Source: an uncultured Agathobaculum sp.
GTDB lineage: Bacteria > Bacillota > Clostridia > Oscillospirales > Butyricicoccaceae
Direction: 5' to 3'
Assembly: GCA_944380945.1 (NCBI GenBank)
Contig: CALWJG010000031.1
Location: 1 to 12,672, forward strand
Length of the DNA: 12,672 nt
The notes below the pieces were generated by a model. The model did no database searches, was not told the origin of the DNA, and saw nothing but the letters and a program-made list of their open reading frames with translations. The position numbers were made by a program, and so were the translations under genes. Below are positions 1 through 6,360 of this stretch, one piece after another (position 1 is the stretch's first letter; every line of letters starts with the position of its first letter).

Positions 1-29
1 TCCAAGCCCTGTTCAAACTCAAAACCCAT
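1..29 (-). CDS. ftsZ: Cell division GTPase FtsZ, N-terminal fragment (partial)
   Basis: Only the first nine complete codons are inside the window (MGFEFEQGL), running off the left edge. FtsZ is the tubulin-like GTPase that polymerises into the cytoplasmic Z ring and recruits the division proteins encoded upstream. The call rests on the short acidic/aromatic start, which resembles clostridial FtsZ N-termini, and on the position directly after ftsQ/divIB in a dcw cluster, where ftsZ is expected. An in-frame ATG at 38 would add three residues (MAT), but the GGAGG at 39-43 touches that codon and sits nine bases before the ATG at 29, so 29 is preferred. The GTPase motif is outside the window, so the identification is contextual. 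No ftsA lies between ftsQ and this gene. Confidence 0.7.
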
Positions 30-38
30 TGTTGCCAT

Positions 39-43
39 CCTCC
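39..43 (-). promoter_or_regulatory. Ribosome binding site that decides the ftsZ start
   Basis: A perfect GGAGG on the minus strand ends one base before the ATG at 38 but nine bases before the in-frame ATG at 29. Only the second spacing is workable for initiation, so this site selects the shorter N-terminus. Confidence 0.75.
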
Positions 44-135
44 GTTTTATGATAAAGAATCGTTCAGATTATCTTTTACGACCTCATTCGTGGGCAGACC
101 GGTATATTTCCCGGGTAAGCTGCCCCATTGTTTTA

Positions 136-164
136 ATTTTACCTCGATTTATTCCATTTTGCAA
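136..164 (-). promoter_or_regulatory. Sigma-A type promoter for ftsZ
   Basis: On the minus strand the sequence reads TTGCAA (159-164), a 17-base spacer, then TAAAAT (136-141). This is four of six and five of six matches to the housekeeping consensus at ideal spacing. Transcription would start near 129 and give a leader of about 100 bases before the ftsZ start at 29. It lies in AT-richer DNA between ftsQ and ftsZ, where no clear intrinsic terminator is seen. ftsZ could therefore be transcribed both from here and by read-through from the dcw operon. This is inference from sequence only. Confidence 0.6.
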
Positions 165-228
165 CACAAAATAGTGAATTCCTGAAAAATTTCTTGGGAT
201 AATCTGTACCTTTCCGCCAAAGCGCTGT

Positions 229-245
229 CATTTTCCGTGAAAATG
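229..245. repeat. Short inverted repeat upstream of the ftsZ promoter
   Basis: A 7-base perfect inverted repeat (CATTTTC, three-base loop, GAAAATG) sits about 65 bases upstream of the ftsZ -35 element and about 75 bases after the ftsQ stop. It is AT-rich with no T-run after it on the minus strand, so it is a poor terminator. It could be an operator or chance. Nothing else was recognised in the rest of 165-320. Confidence 0.25.
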
Positions 246-320
246 CACTGTATTGCGGCAGATCCAGCCCGCTTTTCGGTTATTTTCCCATCTCCCCTTT
301 GTCCGGCTCTGAACACGCGG

Positions 321-1421
321 CTATTCCTCCAGCCCGTCGTCCGCGCTGTCGGCGTCGTATTCATCGTATTCATCCGATGACGCGTCGTCCTCCGATGAGG
401 CTTCGTCTGTTTCCGACCCGTCCTCGCCGTCATACGTCTCTTCGCTGTCCGCGTCTTCGCCGTCCCCGTCCGTGCTGTCGGGATCGTCCGGATCGTCCTC
501 ATCTCCGGGCTCGCCCTCGCCGTCCGGATCGTCCGCATGCTCCGGATCATCCGGGTCGTCCGGCTCGTCCTCCAGGGATTCCAGATTGACCGGCGGGCTG
601 CTGCCCGTCTCGGTCTCGTTCGCCGACGCCGCGACGTTCTCCGCCGTATCCGGCACAAAGTGCAGCCGGTTCTGGTCGTCCCAGTACAGCCGCCCGATGT
701 CCGAGGGCGAAAGCCGCTCGCTGATCACGGTCTGCGCAAAGCGGATCCGGTAGGACAGCCCGTCCAGCGTACCGACGCGGATGTCGAACCGCCCCTCATA
801 GCCGATGCGGATGTCGGTCAGGTCGGTCAGGTTGATAAAGCGCAGCCCGTCCAGCATACCGGCCGCATCCAGCGTCTGGAGCACATCCAGCAGCGCGTCG
901 ACATAGGCGTCCTGCGCGCGCTCGACCAGCTCGCCGGGCTCCGCATCCTCCAGCGCAACGCCGGACACCGTCGCCAGCCCGCCGTCGGTCTCGCTCAGCT
1001 CAAGCACCTTGCCCTGCTCGCTCAGATAGCAGTAGCCCGTCCCCGACGGGACCGCGACCGCCCCGCTGCATTCGGTCACCGTGACCATCAGCGTATCCGG
1101 CAGGCGCCGCCTGATCTGCACGCTCTCCAGATAGGGGAAGTCGTGCAGCAGCCGGTCGGACACCTTGACCTTGTTCCACAGGTAGAGGTTGTCCCCCTGC
1201 TTGACACCCATGCCTGCAACGATCTCCTCCGTGCGGTAGCGCATCGCGCCCTCGACCGAGATCGTCTTGACCTTGAAAAAGATCGTCAGCGCGCATATGG
1301 CCGCCGCCACCAGAATGGCAAGGAACAGCACGCGCCCGGCCGCGCGGATGATCCGCTGCCGCCGGTTCGCGCGCCGCCGCTCCTGATCGGGCGTTATCTG
1401 TTTTTGCTCCCTGCGTTTCAT
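321..1421 (-). CDS. ftsQ: Cell division protein FtsQ/DivIB with long acidic C-terminal tail
   Basis: A bitopic membrane protein of the FtsQ-FtsL-FtsB (DivIB-DivIC-FtsL) complex, which recruits and regulates septal peptidoglycan synthesis. The 366 residues show a strongly basic cytoplasmic N-terminus (1-29) and one membrane segment at about 30-49. A POTRA domain at about 51-119 starts VKTISVEG and contains YLESVQIRRRLPDTLMVTV. The FtsQ beta domain follows to about 256. From about residue 279 an 88-residue tail carries 47 Asp/Glu, no Lys or Arg, and Pro/Gly/Ser between. The tail would lie outside the membrane; FtsQ/DivIB proteins usually end soon after the beta domain. The start at 1421 follows AAAGGG with seven bases of spacing and lies 18 bases after murG. 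Last gene of the operon; murB, which precedes divIB in Bacillus, is absent. Confidence 0.92.
   Translation of the reverse strand: MKRREQKQITPDQERRRANRRQRIIRAAGRVLFLAILVAAAICALTIFFKVKTISVEGAMRYRTEEIVAGMGVKQGDNLYLWNKVKVSDRLLHDFPYLESVQIRRRLPDTLMVTVTECSGAVAVPSGTGYCYLSEQGKVLELSETDGGLATVSGVALEDAEPGELVERAQDAYVDALLDVLQTLDAAGMLDGLRFINLTDLTDIRIGYEGRFDIRVGTLDGLSYRIRFAQTVISERLSPSDIGRLYWDDQNRLHFVPDTAENVAASANETETGSSPPVNLESLEDEPDDPDDPEHADDPDGEGEPGDEDDPDDPDSTDGDGEDADSEETYDGEDGSETDEASSEDDASSDEYDEYDADSADDGLEE
481..570 (-). repeat. Degenerate 9-bp tandem repeat coding Asp-Asp-Pro in ftsQ
   Basis: On the plus strand the unit GGATCGTCC occurs exactly at 481-489, 490-498 and 526-534. One-base variants follow head to tail at 544-552, 553-561 and 562-570. 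Read on the minus strand, each unit encodes Asp-Asp-Pro or a close variant in the FtsQ tail. Because the unit is nine bases, copy-number changes keep the frame, so the tail could vary in length between strains. Confidence 0.8.
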
Positions 1422-1439
1422 ACAAACGCCCTTTCTGCG

Positions 1440-2573
1440 TTATTTATGATGTTCGATCGCCCACTGGATCTCGCGGTAGATCTTTTCGCTCGCGTCGTGA
1501 GCGGCAAGCTGGGTCGCCGCCTGCCCCATCTGCTGCAGGCGCGTCCGGTCGGAGAGCAGCTCCTGCACCTCGTCGTACAGCCGCTGGGCGGATGCGTCCT
1601 TTTCGAGCAGCACCCGGCAGCCGCCGGCCTGCTCGAGCGCGCGCGCGTTTTTCTCCTGATGGTTCTCCGCCACGAACGGCGAGGGCACCAGCAGCGCCGG
1701 CCGGCCGAGCATGCACAGCTCGCCCATGGTCGCCGCGCCCGCGCGGCACACGATCAGATCGGCCGCCGCCATGCGGTCGGCCATATCGTAGATGTATTCG
1801 GTCACCTGAATGTTGGGATGGGCGGCGAAATCCGCCCCCTGCTCGGCCGCCATTTTGGGCAGCCAGTCGCGCGCCGCCGCGCCGGTCGCATGGACGTGGT
1901 GGTAGGGCACGCTGTTTTTGCACTCGAGCGCAAGCGCGCCCGCCATATGCTCATTCATGTATTTGGCGCCCATCGAGCCCCAGAACGAGACGACCAGCTG
2001 GTCGTCCCCGGTCAGGCCGAATTTGGCGCGCGCCTTTTCGCGGTCCGCCGACAGGATCTCGCCGCGCACGGGCGCGCCGGTCAGCACGACCTTGTCCCCC
2101 CCGCCGAGCAGCTCCTTTGCCTGTTCAAAGCAGACGAGCACGCGGTCCGCCTTTTTGGCGAGCATCTTGGTCACCTTGCCCGGCAGCGCATTGACCTCGA
2201 GCAGCACGGTCGGGATGCCCATCTGCTGCGCCGCGCGCACGACCGCGAACGACGCATAGCCGCCGCAGCCGATCACGCAGTCCGGCCGCGCCTTTTTGAG
2301 CAGCTTTTTCGCCTTGCTCACCGCAGTGACCGCCAGCCGCGCCGCCTTGACATTGTGCGCCAGCCCGCCCGGGCTCAGCGAGCGCGACAGGCCGATGATC
2401 TCGATCGTGTCGAGCGGATAGCCCTCGCGCGGGACGAGCTTGTTCTCGATGCCGCGCGCCGAGCCCGCAAAGCGGATCACGGACTCCGGCTGTTTTTTCT
2501 CCACGTACCGCGCGATCGCAAGGCCGGGCGTGACATGGCCGCCCGTGCCGCCGCCGGTGATGTACAGTCTCAT
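1440..2573 (-). CDS. murG: UDP-GlcNAc:lipid I N-acetylglucosaminyltransferase MurG
   Basis: Peripheral inner-membrane GT-B glycosyltransferase that adds GlcNAc from UDP-GlcNAc to lipid I, making lipid II on the cytoplasmic face. The 377 residues are slightly longer than usual. Visible motifs are the N-terminal glycine loop GGGTGGHVTPG (7-17), CGGYASF (103-109) in the lipid-acceptor half, and the second glycine loop (about 198-203). The UDP-GlcNAc site follows: RAGAATMGE (277-285), then ENHQEKNARAL (303-313). Two motifs deviate: the usual GGSQGA is WGSMGA, and the usual HEQN is LEVN with the Asn kept (N128). The start at 2573 has GGGGG seven bases upstream. It sits 65 bases after ftsW, a gap that holds a GC hairpin, and 18 bases before ftsQ. 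Confidence 0.95.
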   Translation of the reverse strand: MRLYITGGGTGGHVTPGLAIARYVEKKQPESVIRFAGSARGIENKLVPREGYPLDTIEIIGLSRSLSPGGLAHNVKAARLAVTAVSKAKKLLKKARPDCVIGCGGYASFAVVRAAQQMGIPTVLLEVNALPGKVTKMLAKKADRVLVCFEQAKELLGGGDKVVLTGAPVRGEILSADREKARAKFGLTGDDQLVVSFWGSMGAKYMNEHMAGALALECKNSVPYHHVHATGAAARDWLPKMAAEQGADFAAHPNIQVTEYIYDMADRMAAADLIVCRAGAATMGELCMLGRPALLVPSPFVAENHQEKNARALEQAGGCRVLLEKDASAQRLYDEVQELLSDRTRLQQMGQAATQLAAHDASEKIYREIQWAIEHHK

Positions 2574-2589
2574 TTCATTTCCCCCTGCC

Positions 2590-2605
2590 GCCCGCGTGCG
2601 CGGGC
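2590..2605 (-). other. GC hairpin between ftsW and murG
   Basis: A perfect inverted repeat GCCCGCG-TG-CGCGGGC, more realistically a 6-bp stem with a 4-base loop, lies in the 65-base gap before murG, about 10 bases upstream of its ribosome binding site. There is no T-run, so it is not a simple terminator. A second palindrome, CTCCCGGGAG, sits at 2617-2626 in the same gap. Possible roles are mRNA processing, stability or translational tuning. Confidence 0.5.
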
Positions 2606-2638
2606 CGTTGTTTCCCCTCCCGGGAGTATGGAAGCGCG

Positions 2639-3895
2639 TTATTCCTCCTGCCGCGCCTGCGCGCGCATGTAGCGCGATATGTTGAGCAGGATGCCCATCT
2701 CGCCCAGCTGCAGCAGCAGCGCCGTGCCGCCGTAGCTGAAAAACGGCAGCGACGCGCCCGTGACCGGGATGATACCGGTCACGACGAACAGGTTCATCAG
2801 CGTCTGGATGGCGAGCTTGATCGTGATGCCGGTCGCCATCAGGCAGCCGAACTTATCCGGCGCGGCGCGCGCCACGCGGAAGCCGCGGTAGATCAGATAG
2901 GCGAACAGCGCGATGACCAGCAGCGCGCCGACCAGCCCCATCTCCTCGCACCAGATGGCGAAGATGAAGTCGTTCTGCGGCTCGGGCAGGTACAGCTGCT
3001 TCTGCACGCTGTTGCCCAGCCCCTGACCGAACAGCCCGCCCGAGCCGATGGCGATCTGCCCCATCGCGCCCTGCCAGCCGCCATCCTGCATGTTGGAGAA
3101 CGGGTCGAGCCAGACGGCGAAACGCGTCCGCACATGCTCAAACGCGAAATAGAACACCATGACCGCGCCCACGCCCGCAGCGCCGATCGGTATGAAGTAC
3201 CACAGGCGCATGCCGCCCGCGACCAGAATGAGCACGCCCGTACCGCAGATGATCAGCATGGCCGAGGTATGCGGCTCCAGATACAGCAGCACGCAGTACG
3301 CCGCCAGCAGGAAGCCGTAGGGCTTGATCAGGCCCTTGATCGAGCGCACGCTCTTGGTATCCTTTGCGATCCAGTAGGAAAAGCAGATGATGACCGTGAT
3401 CTTGGCCAGCTCGGACGGCTGGAAGCCGAACAGCCAGCGGCGCGCATCGTTGCGCACCGTGCCGACGCCGGGGATAGCCACCAGCACCAGCAGGATGATC
3501 GAGGCCCACATGATCGCGTTGCTGAAGCGCGCGTAGATCCGGTAGTCGATCTTGGAGATGATGATCATGGCGACCACGCCCGCGACCGCGACCAGCCCCT
3601 GCCGGCTGATGAAATGCGTCGCACTGCCCTGATAGAACATCGCGTTGGCATAGCTCGCCGAGAACAGGGCGATCAGGCCGACGAGCAGCAGCAGCATGAC
3701 CGAAAAGAACACGCCGGCGTCCCATGCATGGGCGCGCACCCGCGCGCGGTTCTGCGCATGGGGATGCGCGGCGCGCGGCGGCAGCTGCTCCCGCGGGAGC
3801 ACCGCCCCCGATGCGCGCGGCACGGGCTGCGGCGCCGGCCGCCGTGCGGGGACCGCCCGCCGGGTCGGGCGGGTCTGTCGTTTTGTGGGAGCCAT
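2639..3895 (-). CDS. ftsW: SEDS lipid II polymerase FtsW/SpoVE
   Basis: Polytopic SEDS-family glycosyltransferase that polymerises lipid II at the septum with its partner class B transpeptidase. From the chosen start the protein is 418 residues. A cytoplasmic tail of about 58 residues, rich in Arg, Pro and Ala (12 Arg and 1 Lys against 1 Asp and 1 Glu), precedes the first membrane helix at about 60. Family motifs follow: FQPSELAK (158-165), LEPHTSA, the GSGGLFGQGLGNS loop, LPEPQNDFIFAI with the conserved, probably catalytic Asp at 309, and PFFSYGG (384-390). The ATG at 3895 has GGAGGT seven bases upstream and a 22-base gap from mraY; a longer frame to 3934 would overlap mraY and lacks such a site. 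Whether it serves vegetative division (FtsW) or sporulation (SpoVE) cannot be told from sequence. Confidence 0.93.
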   Translation of the reverse strand: MAPTKRQTRPTRRAVPARRPAPQPVPRASGAVLPREQLPPRAAHPHAQNRARVRAHAWDAGVFFSVMLLLLVGLIALFSASYANAMFYQGSATHFISRQGLVAVAGVVAMIIISKIDYRIYARFSNAIMWASIILLVLVAIPGVGTVRNDARRWLFGFQPSELAKITVIICFSYWIAKDTKSVRSIKGLIKPYGFLLAAYCVLLYLEPHTSAMLIICGTGVLILVAGGMRLWYFIPIGAAGVGAVMVFYFAFEHVRTRFAVWLDPFSNMQDGGWQGAMGQIAIGSGGLFGQGLGNSVQKQLYLPEPQNDFIFAIWCEEMGLVGALLVIALFAYLIYRGFRVARAAPDKFGCLMATGITIKLAIQTLMNLFVVTGIIPVTGASLPFFSYGGTALLLQLGEMGILLNISRYMRAQARQEE

Positions 3896-3917
3896 TGGGA
3901 CACCTCCAGCGTTAGGC

Positions 3918-4928
3918 TCAGAGAATCGGCGCAAGCGCCGCGAAATAGGCCAGCAGGCACAGCAGCGCCGTCAGGCCGGAGAAGATCAGCACGATTTTTT
4001 TCTCGCCCCAGCCGCACATCTCAAAATGATGGTGGATGGGAGCCATCTTGAACAGGCGCTTGCCGCCCGAAACCTTGAAATAGGTCACCTGCAGGATGAC
4101 CGACAGCGTTTCAATAATGTAGATCAGACCGACCAGCAGCAGAATCAGCGGCATATCGCACGCGAACGCCAGACCGGCCACCGCGCCGCCGAGGAAGAGC
4201 GAGCCCGTGTCGCCCATGAACACCTTGGCGGGGTTGAAGTTGAAGATCAGGAAGCCGGCGAGGCCGCCCGCGAGCGCTGCGGCGAACAGCATCACGCCTG
4301 CATCCTGCCGCGCGATGCCGACGGCGACAAAGAAGATCGCGACCGGCAGGGTCACGCCCGCGGCGAGGCCGTCGATGCCGTCGGTCAGGTTGACCGCGTT
4401 ATCCGCGCCCACGATGACGAACGCCGCAAAAATGATGTACAGCGGCCACGGCAGCGGGATCGCGATTTCGGTAAACGGGATCCAGAGCGCCGGCAGGCCG
4501 TCCGAAAACAGGAACAGCACCAGCACGAACACCGCCGCCACCAGGATCTGCAGCAGCAGCTTCTGCTTGGGGCTGAGGCCGGCGTTTTCCTTCTTTTTGA
4601 TCTTGGCGTAATCGTCCACAAGGCCGACCGCGCCGTAGGCCACGGACAGGCCGAGCACGGCAAACGACGAGACGATGACCTCATGCGTCATCGCGCCGAG
4701 CGCAGCGCTGCCTGCGATGACCGCAGCCGCGATGCCGATGATGAACATGAACCCGCCCATCGTCGGGATGTTCTGCTTGTTCATGTGCCACTTCGGCCCG
4801 ATCTCCAAGATCTTCTGGCCGAATTTCATTTTGCGCAGATAGCGGATCACCGCCGGCCCGATCGCCGCCGTGACCGCAAAGGCGACCGCGCAGACAATGA
4901 GCGCGGTCCGGATATTGATCGGTGTCAT
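3918..4928 (-). CDS. mraY: Phospho-MurNAc-pentapeptide transferase MraY
   Basis: Integral membrane enzyme that moves phospho-MurNAc-pentapeptide from UDP onto undecaprenyl phosphate, giving lipid I. The 336 residues have about ten hydrophobic segments and all the family signatures. These are PTMGG (55-59), the Mg-binding DDY (105-107) followed by the lysine-rich loop, NLTDGIDGL (180-188), VFMGDTGS (236-243) and the APIHHHFE motif (297-303 onward). The length is at the short end of the usual 320-360. Its ATG overlaps the murF stop as ATGA (4925-4928), so it is probably translationally coupled to murF. This order (murF-mraY-ftsW) lacks the murD that sits between mraY and ftsW/spoVE in many bacteria. 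Confidence 0.97.
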   Translation of the reverse strand: MTPINIRTALIVCAVAFAVTAAIGPAVIRYLRKMKFGQKILEIGPKWHMNKQNIPTMGGFMFIIGIAAAVIAGSAALGAMTHEVIVSSFAVLGLSVAYGAVGLVDDYAKIKKKENAGLSPKQKLLLQILVAAVFVLVLFLFSDGLPALWIPFTEIAIPLPWPLYIIFAAFVIVGADNAVNLTDGIDGLAAGVTLPVAIFFVAVGIARQDAGVMLFAAALAGGLAGFLIFNFNPAKVFMGDTGSLFLGGAVAGLAFACDMPLILLLVGLIYIIETLSVILQVTYFKVSGGKRLFKMAPIHHHFEMCGWGEKKIVLIFSGLTALLCLLAYFAALAPIL

Positions 4929-6307
4929 TCTTTCACGTCCTCCCCTAAGAACAATGCGAGCGCCTGTTCCATCCGCATGCCGCGGCTTCCCTTGAACAGC
5001 AGCGCGTCGCCTTTTTTCGCATCCTGCCGCAGCGCCGCGACGAGCGCAGCCTGATCGTCAAATGCGTAGGCCCTCTCCATCCCCTTTTCCTGCGCGCCTG
5101 CGACCATTGCGGCCGCGTCCGGCCCGTAGGCATAGAGCGCATCCGCATACCGCGCGGCCGCGCGGCCCGCGCGGCGGTGGCCCTCCTCCGCGTAATCGCC
5201 CAGCTCGAGCATCGAGCCGAGCACCGCGAAGCGGCGGCCGCCGGGCGCCATGGCGCCGAGCACGGCCAGCGTGGCCTCCATCGCGTCCGGACTGGCGTTA
5301 TAGCAGTCCGCATAAATGTGGTAGCCGTCCTGCTCGTAGATGTTCTGCCGCATGCCGCTCGCCTCATAGGAGGCAAGGCCCGCGGCGATCTGCTCCGGCG
5401 TTTCGCCCAGCAGCAGTCCGGCCGCCGCAGCCGCCAGCGCATTGAGCACATTGTGCGCGCCCGGGATGCTGAGACGCGCGGCAAAGCGGCCGCCCACGGG
5501 CAGGGTCTCTACCTGCATGGTATTATTTATGATATCAAATCCGCCGTCCGGATGCAAGTGCGCGATCAGGTCGCAGGCGGGGTTTTCCACGCCGTAGGTG
5601 ACCACGCGGCAGCCGAGGCTTTCGCGTTTCTCCCACAAGAGCGGCTCGTCGCCGCACAGGACCGCGCAGCCGTCCGGCTGCAGCCCCTCGAGGATCTCGA
5701 GCTTGGCCTTGCAGATGCCCTCGCGCGAGCCGAGAAACTCGATGTGCGAGGTGCCGATGTTGGTGATGACCGCGATATCCGGCCGGGCCGCCGCGGTCAT
5801 GCGCGCGATCTCGCCGAAGTGGTTCATGCCCATCTCCGCCACCATGACCTCGGTTTCCCGCGTCATGCGCATCAGGGTCAGCGGCAGGCCGATCTCGTTG
5901 TTGAGGTTGCCCTCGGTCTTTTCGGCGTTGAATTTGCGGCGCAGCACCGCGTACAGCAGCTCCTTGGTGGTGGTCTTGCCGACCGAGCCGGTCACGCCGA
6001 CCACTTTGCCGCCGCACAGCCTGCGGTAGCCGCCCGCCAGATCGAGCAGCGCCTGCGAGGTGTTTTCCACATAGAGCGCCGGCACCGGATACTCCTCCGC
6101 ATGCCGGTGGGAGACAACTGCCGCCGCGCCGTTTTCGACCGCCTTGGCGATGAAGTCGTGCGCGTCGAACCGCTCGCCCTTGATGGGCAGGAACAGTGCG
6201 TTTGGCGGGATCTGCCGCGAATCGGTCGAGACGGCCGTCAGTTCGGCTTCTCCCCTGGCCTCTCCTCCTGTCCAGGCCGCCGCCTGGGCGAGCGTAAAGT
6301 GTTCCAT
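4925..6307 (-). CDS. murF: UDP-MurNAc-tripeptide:D-Ala-D-Ala ligase MurF
   Basis: Cytoplasmic ATP-dependent Mur ligase that adds the D-Ala-D-Ala dipeptide to the UDP-MurNAc-tripeptide, the last soluble precursor step. The 460 residues match family length. Domain 1 ends near 100; the ATP P-loop GVTGSVGKTTTKE spans 104-116 (Lys 111). TEGNLNNEIGLP (131-142), EMGMNHFGEI (158-167) and ITNIGTSHIEFLG (181-193) follow, then GAHNVLNALAA and the MurF-typical DCYNASPDAM. GSVGKTT with NLNNEIG separates MurF from MurE, which has GTNGKTT. The start at 6307 follows a GGGGG seven bases upstream. The gene lies 53 bases after murE across a hairpin and overlaps mraY by four bases. Confidence 0.97.
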   Translation of the reverse strand: MEHFTLAQAAAWTGGEARGEAELTAVSTDSRQIPPNALFLPIKGERFDAHDFIAKAVENGAAAVVSHRHAEEYPVPALYVENTSQALLDLAGGYRRLCGGKVVGVTGSVGKTTTKELLYAVLRRKFNAEKTEGNLNNEIGLPLTLMRMTRETEVMVAEMGMNHFGEIARMTAAARPDIAVITNIGTSHIEFLGSREGICKAKLEILEGLQPDGCAVLCGDEPLLWEKRESLGCRVVTYGVENPACDLIAHLHPDGGFDIINNTMQVETLPVGGRFAARLSIPGAHNVLNALAAAAAGLLLGETPEQIAAGLASYEASGMRQNIYEQDGYHIYADCYNASPDAMEATLAVLGAMAPGGRRFAVLGSMLELGDYAEEGHRRAGRAAARYADALYAYGPDAAAMVAGAQEKGMERAYAFDDQAALVAALRQDAKKGDALLFKGSRGMRMEQALALFLGEDVKE

Positions 6308-6342
6308 GTCGTTTCCCCCGTCTGTCGTTTTATTCTGTGTCC

Positions 6343-6360
6343 GCGCTGCGGGCGCAGCGC
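6343..6360 (-). other. GC hairpin directly after the murE stop codon
   Basis: A perfect inverted repeat GCGCTGCG-GG-CGCAGCGC (8 bp with a 2-base loop, or 7 bp with a 4-base loop) abuts the murE TAA at 6361-6363. No T-run follows on the minus strand, so full termination is unlikely. It may act in mRNA processing or 3' end protection, or limit read-through into murF. It fills much of the 53-base gap. Confidence 0.6.

Noticed and set aside
151..190. Possible sigma-H promoter (AGGAATT ... GGAAT) before ftsZ
   Set aside because: The two halves are too far apart for the sigma-H spacing of about 11-12 bases; the sigma-A type site fits much better.
537..2672. Long plus-strand open frames opposite the genes, such as 537-2672, 6337-8115 and 8331-10322
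   Set aside because: They are antisense to clearly conserved minus-strand genes. The translations are low-complexity Arg/Ala/Asp/His-rich with no family motif, a usual result of GC-rich codon use.
3896..3934. Longer ftsW start at 3934 overlapping mraY
   Set aside because: GGAGGT lies seven bases before the ATG at 3895, and the extra residues are translated from the ribosome site and the end of mraY.
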